From Eimeria necatrix (taxonomy: Eukaryota; Apicomplexa; Conoidasida; Eucoccidiorida; Eimeriidae): 29,791 nucleotides of DNA. Positions 1 to 9,308 of the stretch are shown one piece after another (the stretch's first letter is position 1; every line of letters begins with the position of its first letter). The position numbers and the translations under genes were made by a program. Location of the stretch: NCBI RefSeq assembly GCF_000499385.1, contig NW_013654332.1:1-29791 (forward strand), in the 5' to 3' direction. The notes under the pieces were generated by a model. It saw only the letters and a list, made by a program, of their open reading frames with translations, did no database searches and was not told where the DNA came from.

Positions 1-60
<60 letters not shown>
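1..60. repeat. (CAG)n array at left window edge
   Basis: Twenty uninterrupted CAG units begin the window. On the minus strand this is (CTG)n immediately after the donor at 61-60 of the BET-like gene, so it starts an intron. The array continues outside the window. Confidence 0.95.
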
Positions 61-61
61 C

Positions 62-354
62 CTGAAGACGAAAGGCAGCGTGGCGCCATCATCGAGTTCC
101 ACTTCTCCCGTGTCGAAGGAAATCCATTTGGCCCTGTCCTTGAAGGTGTTGTACAGCTGCAGCTCGCAAACCCCAAACCCCAAACCCCAAACCCTAAACC
201 CTAAACCCTAAACCCTAAACCCTAAACCCTAAACCCTAAACCCTAAATCGCGACTAAATGAACAAGTTGGGGACGCACTTGGAAGTGGGCGTCCATGTTC
301 ATTTGGGCCAGCAGCTCCTGAAAGGCCTGGCGCTCCTCCACAGACACGGGCGCA

Positions 355-400
<46 letters not shown>

Positions 401-526
401 TTGCCTTTGCGGCCCTGGTTTTCCCGCGGCCTGCAGCACAGCAGCACACACACACAACCCCCGGAGCACGCCGCTCGACCTAGCCAGCCGCAAATCCCCG
501 CTGCTGCTGCAGCAGCAGCACCCGCT

Positions 527-564
<38 letters not shown>

Positions 565-663
565 GCGTCGGCTGCGGTCTCGCACCGTCTGCCGTTTCCC
601 TGAGTTTGCGGTTGTCCTGCGTGTCTGCGGCGTGCGGCGCGAGCGGCCACTGCGCCCCATCGC

Positions 664-711
<48 letters not shown>

Positions 712-1258
712 AGACCGCAGCAAGCGGCTCTGCTGCAGCCAAAGCCCCGAAAGCCAAGGCCGCCTCGTGGGCCATCATCCAGTACTGGTGGCCGGGCTGG
801 TAAAAGCGAAAGGCGCAGAGAAAGACGCTGTAGACTTCGTTGAAGACTTCCGCGCTGCTGCGGTAGCGGCCCTGCTGCAGCCGCTGCAGCACAGTCTCCA
901 GACTCAGGGGCACTGCTGGGTAGACCTTTCTGGCCAGTTCTCCATAATGCGCGTCTTTTGGAGACACTTTTGGCAAAAAGGGCAGACAAACGGGCTGTTT
1001 GCAGAGCTCCACCAGAATCCGCTGCATGCGGAGGGCCCAGTGGTCCCCGGGGGGCCCCGGGGGGCCCCCGGGGGCCCCCGGGGGGCCCCCGGGGGGCCCC
1101 GGGGGCACCCCGGGGGGACACGGGGGGCCCCCCGGGGGGGCCCCTGGCAAACAGGGGACTATAGGGGGGCCCCCGGGGGCCCCGCTCTCCAGGGGCCCCT
1201 GCAAGGAACGCAGCCGCGAGGAACGCGTCTTCGGAAGCTCCGCGGGCACTGCGGAAGA

Positions 1259-1314
<56 letters not shown>

Positions 1315-1643
1315 AGCTCGCCACCGAGGAGCGCCGCGCGCCCTCAGCAGCTGCTGCTGCTGCTGCTGCAGCAGGACCCGGCGCAGCAGGGTACTGCAGC
1401 GCGAGGCCCCCGGGGGGGCCCCCAGGGGCCCCCTGGGACCGCCGGAAGCTGCTGCTTTTCTTACCCTTCGGGTCTCCCCGGGGGCCCCAATCGGGTACTG
1501 AAATCAGCCGCCAGGGGCCCCCCGGGGGGGCCCCCAAAGAAAGAAAATAATTTTCAATTTGTGTCTTTTCAAAATCCGACAAATAAAGTTCCCCAGACGC
1601 GCAGCCCCACCCGTGCACTGCAGACGATAACGCAGGCAAACCA

Positions 1644-1681
<38 letters not shown>

Positions 1682-2329
1682 GGCTGCTGCTGCTGCTGCT
1701 GCTGGGGCTGGGGCTGCTGTTGATGGCGAGGGGGATGGTCCCGCAGGGTCTGCTGCTGCCGCGGGTGCTGAGCCTGAGAGGGAAGCTGCTGCAGGTGCTG
1801 CTGCTGCTGGTGCTGCTGCTGCAGGTGCTGCTGCTGCTGCTGTAGGGTCTGCTGCTGCGCCAGGCGCTGCTGCTGCTGCTGCTGACGGGGGCAGAAGTGC
1901 TGCTGATTGAGATGCAGCAGCTACAGAGTCGGAAGCAGCAGAAGCAGCAGGCGCTGCTGCTGCTGCGCCTTGCTCCTGTGGTGCTCCTGCTGCTGCCGGT
2001 GCTGCTGCTGCCGGTGCTGCTGCTGCTGCTGCTGCTGCTACTGCTTCCGGAAATGCTGCAGCTTCTGCTGCGGGCAAAGCGCCGTGCGCCGCTGCCGCCT
2101 CCGGAGCTGCTGCTGCTGCCTCCGGTGCTGCTGCTGCTGCTGCCTCTGATGCTGCTGCTGCTCCCTCTGGTGCTGCTGCTGCTGCCTCCGGTGCTGTTGC
2201 TGCTGGCTCTGCTGCTGCTGCACCTGCTGCAGTGGAGGAAGCTGCTGCTAGCGGCGGCGTAGAAGCAGCAGTTCCTTCAGTCGCCTGTGTGGCGCTGCCA
2301 TTTAGAGCAGCAGCCCCTGCATGTGGCTG

Positions 2330-2361
<32 letters not shown>

Positions 2362-2845
2362 GCTGCTTTTGGTCTGCTGCTTCAGCAGCAACGGCTGGAA
2401 CGCTGTTAGGGGCACTCGCCTCTCCTGGGGGGCCCCCCGAGGGGGCCCCCGTGCTGGGTGCCATGGGGCAGCTGCCAGGGGCCCCCTGGCAGCCCCGGCT
2501 GCTGCTGCAGCGCGCCTGGAGGCCGGGGGCCCCCGCAGCTGCTTCTGAATTGGAGCTGCAGCGCAGCAGCAAAAAGCAAATGAGGCTTGCTTTGCTGCTG
2601 CTCAGCAGCAGCAGAGGCGAATAGCCTGCAGGGAAAAGGGGGGCCCCTGGCGTTGTTGGCTGCAGGCGGGAGATCAGCGGAAGAAGAGCCGCAGCAGCTG
2701 CAGCAGCAGCAGCAGCAGCAGCAGCAAAGCAACAACAATTCCTCTCGACAGACACAAAAAAATAAAGGCAAAAGAGGCAACTTATTTGACGCGCCAATGC
2801 GCCCCTGCTGCTTGCGACGTGCAGCCCCAGCTCGCCCGCATGCAT
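62..2845 (-). CDS. BET-like protein with divergent bromodomain and NET-like segment (partial)
   Basis: The large exon reads from an ATG at 2845. Most of it is Ala-rich low complexity with Ser runs and a collagen-like Gly-Pro-Pro stretch just before the bromodomain. The bromodomain lies at about residues 600-700 (roughly 1046-735): PFLPKV, then LETVLQRLQQGRYRSSAEVF, then CAFRFYQPGHQYWMMA. The conserved acetyl-lysine-contacting Asn of the usual YN is Gln here. A second exon at 355-279 (VSVEERQAFQELLAQMN) ends at donor GTGCGT. A TTTAGGG intron follows, then an exon at 156-62 (TFKDRAKWISF, GEVELDDGATLPFVF). Together these resemble the NET/extra-terminal domain of BET proteins. The donor after the bromodomain is unresolved. 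The last visible donor is at 61, so the gene continues off the left edge. The likely role is chromatin reading in the nucleus. The true start may be internal, because the first 100 residues look non-protein-like. Confidence 0.6.
168..246. repeat. Interstitial telomere-type repeat (AAACCCT)n in intron
   Basis: About ten AAACCCC/AAACCCT units occupy the intron between the two NET-like exons of the BET-like gene. On that gene's sense strand the block is G-rich (AGGGTTT) and ends shortly before the acceptor GCGAGCTGCAG at 157. Confidence 0.9.
1036..1195 (-). repeat. GC-rich GGGGGCCCC tract coding for Gly-Pro-Pro repeats
   Basis: This tract of G and C runs reads on the minus strand as a collagen-like series of GPP, GAP and GVP triplets, ending directly at the first bromodomain helix (DHWALRMQ). 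Similar GGGGCCCC blocks recur near 1405-1435, 1510-1535 and 2430-2540 in the same reading frame. Confidence 0.75.
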
Positions 2846-3547
2846 GCGCTGAGTTGAATTTGAATGTTCAGTGCAGCTGCTGAGCGGGGCTGGTGGAAAG
2901 CCGGGAAAAAAGCGGTTCTTCGGGATCTAAATGGACCATTAAGAATGCAATTTTGTTTTTAAATGTGCCTACCGTTTAATTCGCCGGTTTCGAGGGAGAT
3001 ATCTGGGAGGATCGGCGAGTTTCCGCGGAGCCCGGAAGCCAGGGGCCCCTTGCGCCGGCAAGGCTTGTGGGGCGCCGGCGCCATTAAGTGCTTTGCTGCG
3101 GTTATTTGAATTCAATTTCCCTTTTAAACTGAAACATTCTTTAAAGTGACGCGGTTGAGAGGCTTAGCAGCTGCGGGAGCCGCGCTGAGCAGCTGCCGAT
3201 ACACCCCAGCAGCAGGCGCTGCGCCTTAGTGTGCCTTCCGCTGCACTCCTTCTCCCTTCAATTGGCGAAATTTCTGGAAATTTCGGCTTTATATATTTCA
3301 TTTCGGACATTAATATTGTTTTGCTTTCCGTTGGGGGCCCTTGTTCGCCTTTTCCGCGCTTCCTTCCCTGCAGATCGCGAGTTCTTGAATTCCGATTTCC
3401 AGTTCTGCACAAGCCGACTCTCGAGTCTGGTTTCCGCGACCAGGCCCAGCTGTTCGTCGGCTCCGAGCAGTTGATGGCGTTATTTTCAACTTTTGCAAAA
3501 CTGGAAAGCTTGAGCTGGAGAAGGAGTTCCCTTCGTTTGCTTCTCAC

Positions 3548-3585
<38 letters not shown>

Positions 3586-3600
3586 GCTTCTGAATTCAAG
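2846..3600. promoter_or_regulatory. Shared upstream region of divergent BET-like and DDX18 genes
   Basis: This 755-base spacer lies between the ATG of the minus-strand BET-like gene and the ATG of the plus-strand helicase, so it should hold both promoters and 5' leaders. It is largely non-repetitive and of mixed composition, unlike most of the window. A short CAG run at 3549-3586 precedes the helicase ATG and could be transcribed leader. I see no palindrome of the GGTGTACGTACACC type here. Confidence 0.5.
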
Positions 3601-4307
3601 ATGAAGGGGTCTAAGGACAAAGCTCGGAAGCGGCTTCGCAGCGAGCCCGAAAATGCCGAAAGTGCCGCAAAAAAGAAACGCAAAGAGCCCAACCCCCGCC
3701 CGCAAGCAGAAGACGACTCTGCTGCTGCCAGCAGCTCCGCCGACGAGAAGCCGCAGCAGCAGCAGCAGCAGCAGCAGCAGGCGGAAGCAGCGCCAGCAGC
3801 AGCTGCTGCTGACGGGAACTCAGCAGCAGCAGCAGCAGAAAGTGCTGCTGCTGCTGCTGGCGAGGCGTCCTCTTCGGACTCGAGCGCGCCTGCAGGTAAC
3901 TGAGCTTCGGTGTATGGACTGCGGGAGTTGGGGTGTACGTACACCTGAGGCTGCATGCATGCGTTTGCAGGTCCTTCGGGAGCATTCTTTTCAGAAGTTT
4001 TATTTGAAAGTTTGGACATTTGCGAGCCAGTGAAGAAAGCCCTCAAGGAAATGAAAATGGAAAAACTCACAGAAATTCAGGCCAAGTCCATTCCCAGGCT
4101 CCTCGAGGGCAAAGATGTCCTCGGCGCAGCCAAAACAGGTGCTGCTGCTGCTGCTGCTGCTGCTGCACTAGCTGCTGCTGCTGCACTAGCTGCTGCTGCT
4201 GCTGCACTAGCTGCTGCTGCTGCACTAGCTGCACTAGCTGCTGCTGCGTCGTTCGCCGTCCCGTCGCGCAGTCGTGCCCGGAGCATCACTCCTGCCGCGC
4301 CCTTCCC

Positions 4308-4358
<51 letters not shown>

Positions 4359-5834
4359 AGGGTCGGGGAAGACGCTGGCGTTTCTGGTTCCCGCGCTGGA
4401 GCTGCTGTACCAAGTGAAGTTCCTTCCGCGAAATGGAACTGGAGTTTTGGTAATTTCTCCAACTCGAGAATTGTCTTTGCAAATTTTCGAAGTGGCAGCA
4501 GAAGTGGCCAAGTTTTTGCCCCAAACGCTCGGGCTGGTCATCGGCGGCGCCAACCGCCGCAGCGAAGTCGACAAACTCAACAAAGGAATTAATCTTCTGG
4601 TCGCCACTCCAGGCCGCCTCCTCGACCACTTGCAAAACACCCGGGTGAGCGCTTTCTCGCGGTGTACGTACACCCCAAGAGAGTGAGCGCTTTTCTGCGG
4701 TGTACGTACACCCCGAGTGGGTGAGCGCTTTCCCGCGGTGTACGTACACCCCAAGTTGGTGCGCGCTTTCCTGCGGTGTACGTACACCCCAAGAGAATGA
4801 GCGCTTTTCTGCGGTGTACGTACACCCCAAGAGAATGAGCGCTTTTCTGCGGGGTGTATGTACACCCCGAGTGGGTGTGCGCTTTTCTGCGGTGTACGTA
4901 CACCCGAAGAGGGTGGGGGTTTTTCTGGGGTGTACGTACACCCGAAGAGGGTGCGGGTTTTTCTGGGGTGTACGTACACCTCAAGAGGGTGGGGGTATTT
5001 GGGTGAGCGTGGGGTGTACGTACACTGCGCGTTTCGCAGGGTTTCGTGTACAAGAATTTGTTGTCGCTGGTGATCGACGAGGCGGACAGAATTTTGGAAA
5101 TTGGATTTGAAGAGGAAATGAATTCCATTTTGAAATTACTTCCGAAAAAAAGACAAACTTGTTTGTTTTCCGCGACGCAAACGGCCAAAGTCGCGGACTT
5201 GGCGCGGCTTTCCCTCCACAAACCCGTCCTCGTGCAAGTCCGCGCGGCACTCAAACAAAATTTGTTTCTTTTGCCAAATAAATAAATAATAATAAAATAA
5301 ATAAATAATAATAAAATAAATTAATAATAATAAAGTAAATAAGTTAAATGAAGTTAAATGGATCAAAGGGGAAGTCGATTCAAATGGAACTGTCCCGGAC
5401 TTCAGCGCAATTTGCCTTTCTTTTGCCAAATAAATAAATAATAATAAAATAAATAAATAAATGAAATTAAATGGGTTAAAAAGGAACTAATTCGAAGAGA
5501 AAAGTCCATTCAAATGGAACTGTTCCGGACTTGACGAGTCTGTCCTGTCTGCGGTGTACGTACACCGCAGGTCCAGCACGCCGTGGCCACCGTGGCCGGA
5601 CTGCAGCAAGGCTTCGTCATTTGTCCTGCGGAGCAGCGCTTTTTGTTGTTGTTTACTTTTTTGAAAAAGAATCGGGACAAGAAAGTGATGGTTTTCTTCA
5701 GCAGTTGCATGTCAGTGCGTTTCCACGACGAACTCTTCAACTACATCGACCTTCCCACTTCTTGCATCCACGGAAAAAAAAAACAAGCCAACAGAATGGC
5801 CACTTACTACGAGTTCTGCGAGGCACAGGTGCCT

Positions 5835-5879
<45 letters not shown>

Positions 5880-7750
5880 AGTTGCTTCCGGTTTGCTGCT
5901 GCTGCTTCCGCTTTGCTGCTGTTGCTTCCGGTTTGCTGCTGTTGCTTCCGCTTTGCTGCTGTTGCTTCCGGTTTGCTGCTGTTGCTTCCGGTTTGCTGCT
6001 GTTGCTTCCGGTTTGCTGCTGCTGCTTCCGGTTTGCTGCTGCTGCTTCCGGTTTGCTGCTGCTGCTTCCGGTTTGCTGCTGCTGCTTCCGCTTTGCTGCT
6101 GTTGCTTCCGCTTTGCTGCTGTTGCTTCCGGTTTGCTGCTGTTGCTTCCGCTTTGCTGCTGTTGCTTCGGGTTTGCTGCGGCTGCCGAAGCTGCGGCTCC
6201 TGGGGTGTACGTACACCCCAGCGCTGCTGCCGTTTGCGCGTTTGCTGCAGAAGGGAATTTTGCTCTGCACCGACGTCGCGGCCAGAGGCCTCGACATCCC
6301 CAAAGTGGGCCGCACGAGCGCCACGGCTAGGGTTTAGGGTTTAGGGTTTAGGGTTTAGGGTTTGGGGTTTGGGGCCGGAGCGCGGCGGTCGGGCCTCGCT
6401 CGTTCGCGCGAGCTGGAGAGCGTTTGGCGGCTCCGCGCACGCCGTGCAGCGTGAGGGCTAGGGTTTAGGGTTTAGGGTTTAGGGTTTAGGGTTTAGGGTT
6501 TAGGGTTTAGGGTTTGGAGTTTGGGCGTCGCAGGTGGACTGGATCGTGCAAGTGGACCCGCCGGACGACCCGCGGGAGTACATACACCGCGTGGGCCGCA
6601 CGGCGCGGGGCGCCGGCGGCAGAGGCAAAGCATTAATGTTTTTGATGCCGGAAGAGTTGGGTTTTTTGCGATATTTGAAAAAAGCTGGAGTTCCATTAAA
6701 TGAATATTCTTTTCCGGCTTCCAAGCTCGCCAATGTCCAGACTCAGCTCGAAAGACTCATCGAAAAAAACTACTACCTCCACAAGTCCTCCAGAGACGCC
6801 TACAGGTCTTACTTGCACGTGAGTCCCCTTGCGGGAATTCGGGGGTTTATTAGGGTTTGCGAGGACTTCGGGAGGTCTATTAGGGTTTGCGAGGACTTCG
6901 GGAGGTTTATTAGGGTTTACGAGGGTTTGGGGAGGTTTATTAGGGTTTGCGAGGCTGTGGGGAGGTTTTTTAGGGTTTGCGAGGACTTCGGGAGGTTTAT
7001 TAGGGTCTACGAGGGTTTGGGGAGGTTTATTAGGGTTTGCGAGGCTTTACGAGGGTTTGGGGGGTTTATTAGGGTTTACGAGGCTTTACGAGGCTTTGGG
7101 GAGGTTTATTAGGGTTTAGGAGGCTTTACGGGGGTTTTGGGGGTTTACTAGGGTTTATGGGGCTTTACGAGGGTTTGGGGGGTTTATTAGGGTTTACGAG
7201 GCTTTACGAGGCTTTGGGGAGGTTTATTAGGGTTTAGGAGGCTGTGGGGAGGTTTATTAGGGTTTACGAGGCTTTCGGAAGGTTTATTAGGGTTTACGAG
7301 GGTTTGGGGAGGTTTATTAGGGTTTACGAGGCTTTACGGGGGTTTGGGGGGTTTATTAGGGTTTACGAGGCTTTACGAGGGTTTGGGGAGGTTTATTAGG
7401 GTTTACGAGGCTTTACGAGGGTTTGGGGAGGTTTATTAGGGTTTACGAGGGTTTATGAGGGCTTGTGAGGGTTTACGAGGGTTTGTAGGGTTTTCCAGGG
7501 TTTAGGAGGGCTTGTGAGGGTTTACTACGGCTCATGAGGGTTTACGGAGGTTTGGAAGGGCTTTTAGGGTTTACGAGGGTTTAGGGTTTAGGAAGAGCAG
7601 CGAATTTGATTCACTCCAGTAATTATATTTAATTCATTTTAAAGAAATTCAGTTTAGTTCAATTCAATTAATTTTGGTTTAATTTGCTTTAAGTTAAAAT
7701 AACTTCGTTTTAGTCGCAGCTCCTCGGGTGTCCCGTTGTTGCTGCTGCTA

Positions 7751-7820
<70 letters not shown>

Positions 7821-8162
7821 CGTTCTGCATGCGTGTTTTTGCTGCTGTTTGAACAAGAGTTGCTGGGTCCTTTCCCTTCCGCAGACAAATAAATGAACAA
7901 ATAATAAACTTGCAAACAAATAAAAGATAAATAAATTAATTAATTAATTAATCAATTAATTAATTAATTAATTAATTAATTAATTAATTAATTAAATGAG
8001 AATTGGTGAATTGAACAAGTTGCTTCGCAATGGAGCCAAAGAGCGGCACTTGGAGGCAAAAGAGCGACGGAAAAGATGAATTGAAGCAAAGGAGTGAATT
8101 GAATAAAGCGAAGCAACAAAAGTGGAAATAAAAAAGAAAAAAGAAATAAAATTAAACTCTTT

Positions 8163-8221
<59 letters not shown>

Positions 8222-8967
8222 AACGCAGGCCTACGCCTCCCACGGGCTCAAAGACATCTTCAATGTGTACAACTTGGACTTGCAGCGAGTGGCTCGCGCC
8301 TTTGGCTTTTCTGTGCCTCCAAAAGTGGATTTAAATTTAAAAGCAAAAGGAAGAACACCAACAGACAAAAAGAAAAATAAATGCAACGCCAGCGGCCACA
8401 AATTCTCCGCCGCCAACCCGTACGGTGAGCTGCCTGTACACCCCGCGCTGTACGTACACCCCGCGGTGTACGTACACCCCGCGCTGTACGTACACCCCGC
8501 GAAAGCCGACTTTTTCGCCGATTTTGTTTCTTTTTGGACTCAAAAAGCTCCAAATGCAATTCTAAATCCACTTGTGAATGCATTAAATCAGTGAATTCGC
8601 GAGAAAACGCGCAAACGCCGTTTGCCGCATTTGCATGCATGCAAAATTTCCGTTGAGCCTTTCAAGTGTATGTACACCACCAAAGGTTCCTTTGGGCCTG
8701 CAGCCGTCGCCAAATGCCCCTTTCACTTTCTGCATTTCCCCTTTTGAATTTTTCTGTCATTCAAGTTGTCATGCATGCATGCATGCGTGTCTGTTTGCAT
8801 GCAAGCGCAGCTGCGTGCATCCGTGCATGCATGCATACAACTGCCATGCATGCATGCATGCATGCATGCATGCATGCATGCATGCATGCGAGAGTTGCGC
8901 GTGGGTGTTTGGTGTGCTGTGTGCAGGCGTGAGGGACCCTGGAGACAAGCGTCAGTTTTGCCACTAG
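3601..8967 (+). CDS. DDX18: ATP-dependent RNA helicase DDX18/Has1
   Basis: This is a nucleolar DEAD-box helicase expected to act in 60S/40S ribosome biogenesis. My exon model is 3601-3895, 3971-4138, 4361-4644, 5040-5237, 5571-5828, 6251-6304, 6534-6818, 8229-8424 and 8927-8967. It totals 1779 nt (592 aa), and all phases join. Seen motifs are [10 protein letters not shown] (Q-motif region), AAKTGSGKT (Walker A, about 151-159), PTREL (188), DEAD (262), SAT (293), [14 protein letters not shown] and HRVGRTARG (437). The order, and pieces such as [18 protein letters not shown] and [11 protein letters not shown], are specific to the DDX18/Has1 subfamily. A Lys-rich N-terminus carries Gln and Ala runs. 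The last exon encodes [13 protein letters not shown] and then TAG. It is chosen by phase and is less certain: reading on past 8424 would instead stop at 8594. Its convergent neighbour is CFAP45. Confidence 0.93.
4139..4360 (+). repeat. CTG-repeat intron splitting the DDX18 Walker A motif
   Basis: The 222-base intron begins GTGCTGCTG and ends (CTG)nCAG. It interrupts the Gly codon of AAKTG/SGKT. Its length is a multiple of three and it has no in-frame stop, so unspliced RNA would insert 74 mostly Ala residues into the ATP-binding loop. Internal CTAGCTGCTGCTGCTGCA units repeat five times. Confidence 0.8.
4655..5030. repeat. Ten-copy 38-bp array of the GGTGTACGTACACC palindrome
   Basis: Palindrome copies start at 4661, 4699, 4737, 4775, 4813, 4853, 4891, 4929, 4967 and 5013, so the period is 38 apart from steps of 40 and 46. 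Spacers share GAGTGAGCGCTTTTCTGC-like sequence. One copy has a T change (GTGTATGTACAC) and the last has a broken right arm. The array fills most of DDX18 intron 3 (4645-5039). Confidence 0.95.
5251..5535. repeat. Duplicated AATA-rich segment in DDX18 intron 4
   Basis: Two tandem copies of about 140-150 bases each hold TTTCTTTTGCCAAATAAATA, an (AATA)n run and the segment CAAATGGAACTGTYCCGGAC. The first copy covers about 5260-5400 and the second about 5400-5535. The intron (5238-5570) then ends in a perfect 22-base extended palindrome whose last two bases are the splice acceptor AG. Confidence 0.8.
5879..6190. repeat. 20-bp minisatellite in DDX18 intron 5
   Basis: About fifteen head-to-tail copies of a 20-base unit (TTTGCTGCTGTTGCTTCCGG, with G/C and T/C variants) follow a plain (CTG)n run at 5837-5879. 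The whole lies in the intron 5829-6250. An extended palindrome copy at about 6202-6221 and the acceptor TTTGCTGCAG follow. Confidence 0.92.
6327..6522. repeat. Paired TTTAGGG blocks filling DDX18 intron 6
   Basis: Two same-orientation AGGGTTT blocks (about 6327-6373 and 6457-6522) flank an 84-base GC-rich segment with no open exon. The 229-base intron (6305-6533) starts GTGGGC and ends GGGCGTCGCAG just after the second, sense-strand G-rich block. Confidence 0.9.
6836..7595. repeat. Degenerate telomere-like minisatellite (GAGGTTTATTAGGGTTTACGAGG-type)
   Basis: About 750 bases of imperfect units mix TTAGGGTTTACGAGG, TTTGGGGAGG and GAGGACTTCGGGAGG. It reads as a diverged derivative of TTTAGGG and ends in the plain heptamer near 7575-7590. 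It lies inside the 1410-base DDX18 intron 7. Long open frames across it are repeat artefacts. Confidence 0.88.
7739..8222. repeat. (CTG)n, (TTAA)n and second (CTG)n tracts of DDX18 intron 7
   Basis: A (CTG)n tract at 7739-7819, a (TTAA)n run at about 7934-7994 and a second (CTG)n at 8165-8221 occupy the 3' half of the intron. The last tract runs directly into the acceptor CTAACGCAG at 8228. Confidence 0.93.
8432..8498. repeat. 18-bp palindrome array in the last DDX18 intron
   Basis: Three near-copies of the palindrome start at 8447, 8465 and 8483, exactly 18 bp apart, preceded by a half site at 8432. The outer two begin GCTGTACGTACACC and the middle one is the perfect form. A variant, GTGTATGTACACC, lies at about 8667. 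Confidence 0.9.
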
Positions 8968-9304
8968 AGTTGTTTTTGCATGCATGCGTGCATGCATGCA
9001 TGCATGCATGCACGCATGCATGCATGCAATTTGCGCTTTAGTTTCGATTCGTTCGAGGGCCCCAACTGCTGCGTTTGCAGCGCCGCCCAAACCAATTCAA
9101 AGCCGCCGCCCCACACAGGCAGGCCCAGCTGCATGCAGGCGTGCATGCATGCAGTGGACCACTGGTCACCTGACCACTGGGCCGCCGGGCCTTGCTGCAT
9201 GCATACATGCACGCATGCGTGCATGCATGCATGGCCTTTCTGCATGCATGCATGCTTGCATGCATGCACGCTTGCATGCATGCATGCATGCATGCATGCA
9301 TGCG
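8630..9304. repeat. TGCATGCA clusters around the convergent gene ends
   Basis: Clusters of overlapping TGCATGCA lie at about 8632-8645, 8771-8890, 8978-9028, 9130-9153 and 9196-9303. They cover the last helicase intron, both 3' ends and the 341-base spacer between the stop codons at 8967 and 9309. The octamer is self-complementary and alternates purine with pyrimidine. GCATGC-containing sites are known ApiAP2 targets in apicomplexans; that they act here is inference. Reading frames of repeated Met-His-Ala-Cys are artefacts. Confidence 0.9.
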
Positions 9305-9308
9305 TTTT

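Noticed and set aside
168..246. True chromosome end
   Set aside because: The telomere-type blocks are short, internal, in both orientations and inside introns of genes, so they are interstitial.
229..803. Overlapping open frames of poly-Cys, poly-Ser, poly-Gln and poly-Leu across CAG/CTG tracts (many others at 1561-2262, 18055-18706, 19845-20313, 23301-24473 and 27076-27721)
   Set aside because: A pure trinucleotide repeat is open in all six frames, so length alone means nothing. I kept only frames with non-repeat sequence matching a family or joining in phase.
4655..5030. CRISPR array
   Set aside because: Regular spacing suggested it, but the spacers are near-identical, the repeat is a perfect palindrome, and it lies in an intron of a eukaryotic gene.
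4234..5254. Long minus-strand frames of VYVHP/GCTYTP repeats
   Set aside because: These are translations of the palindrome array on the strand opposite the helicase. The plus strand clearly carries the DDX18 exons on both sides.
5551..5572. Rho-independent terminator
   Set aside because: A hairpin without a T-run, in a eukaryotic intron, is not a bacterial terminator.
5737..6337. Frames through the 20-bp minisatellite
   Set aside because: The repeat lies between CEAQ and [13 protein letters not shown], which must be adjacent in a helicase, so it is intron.
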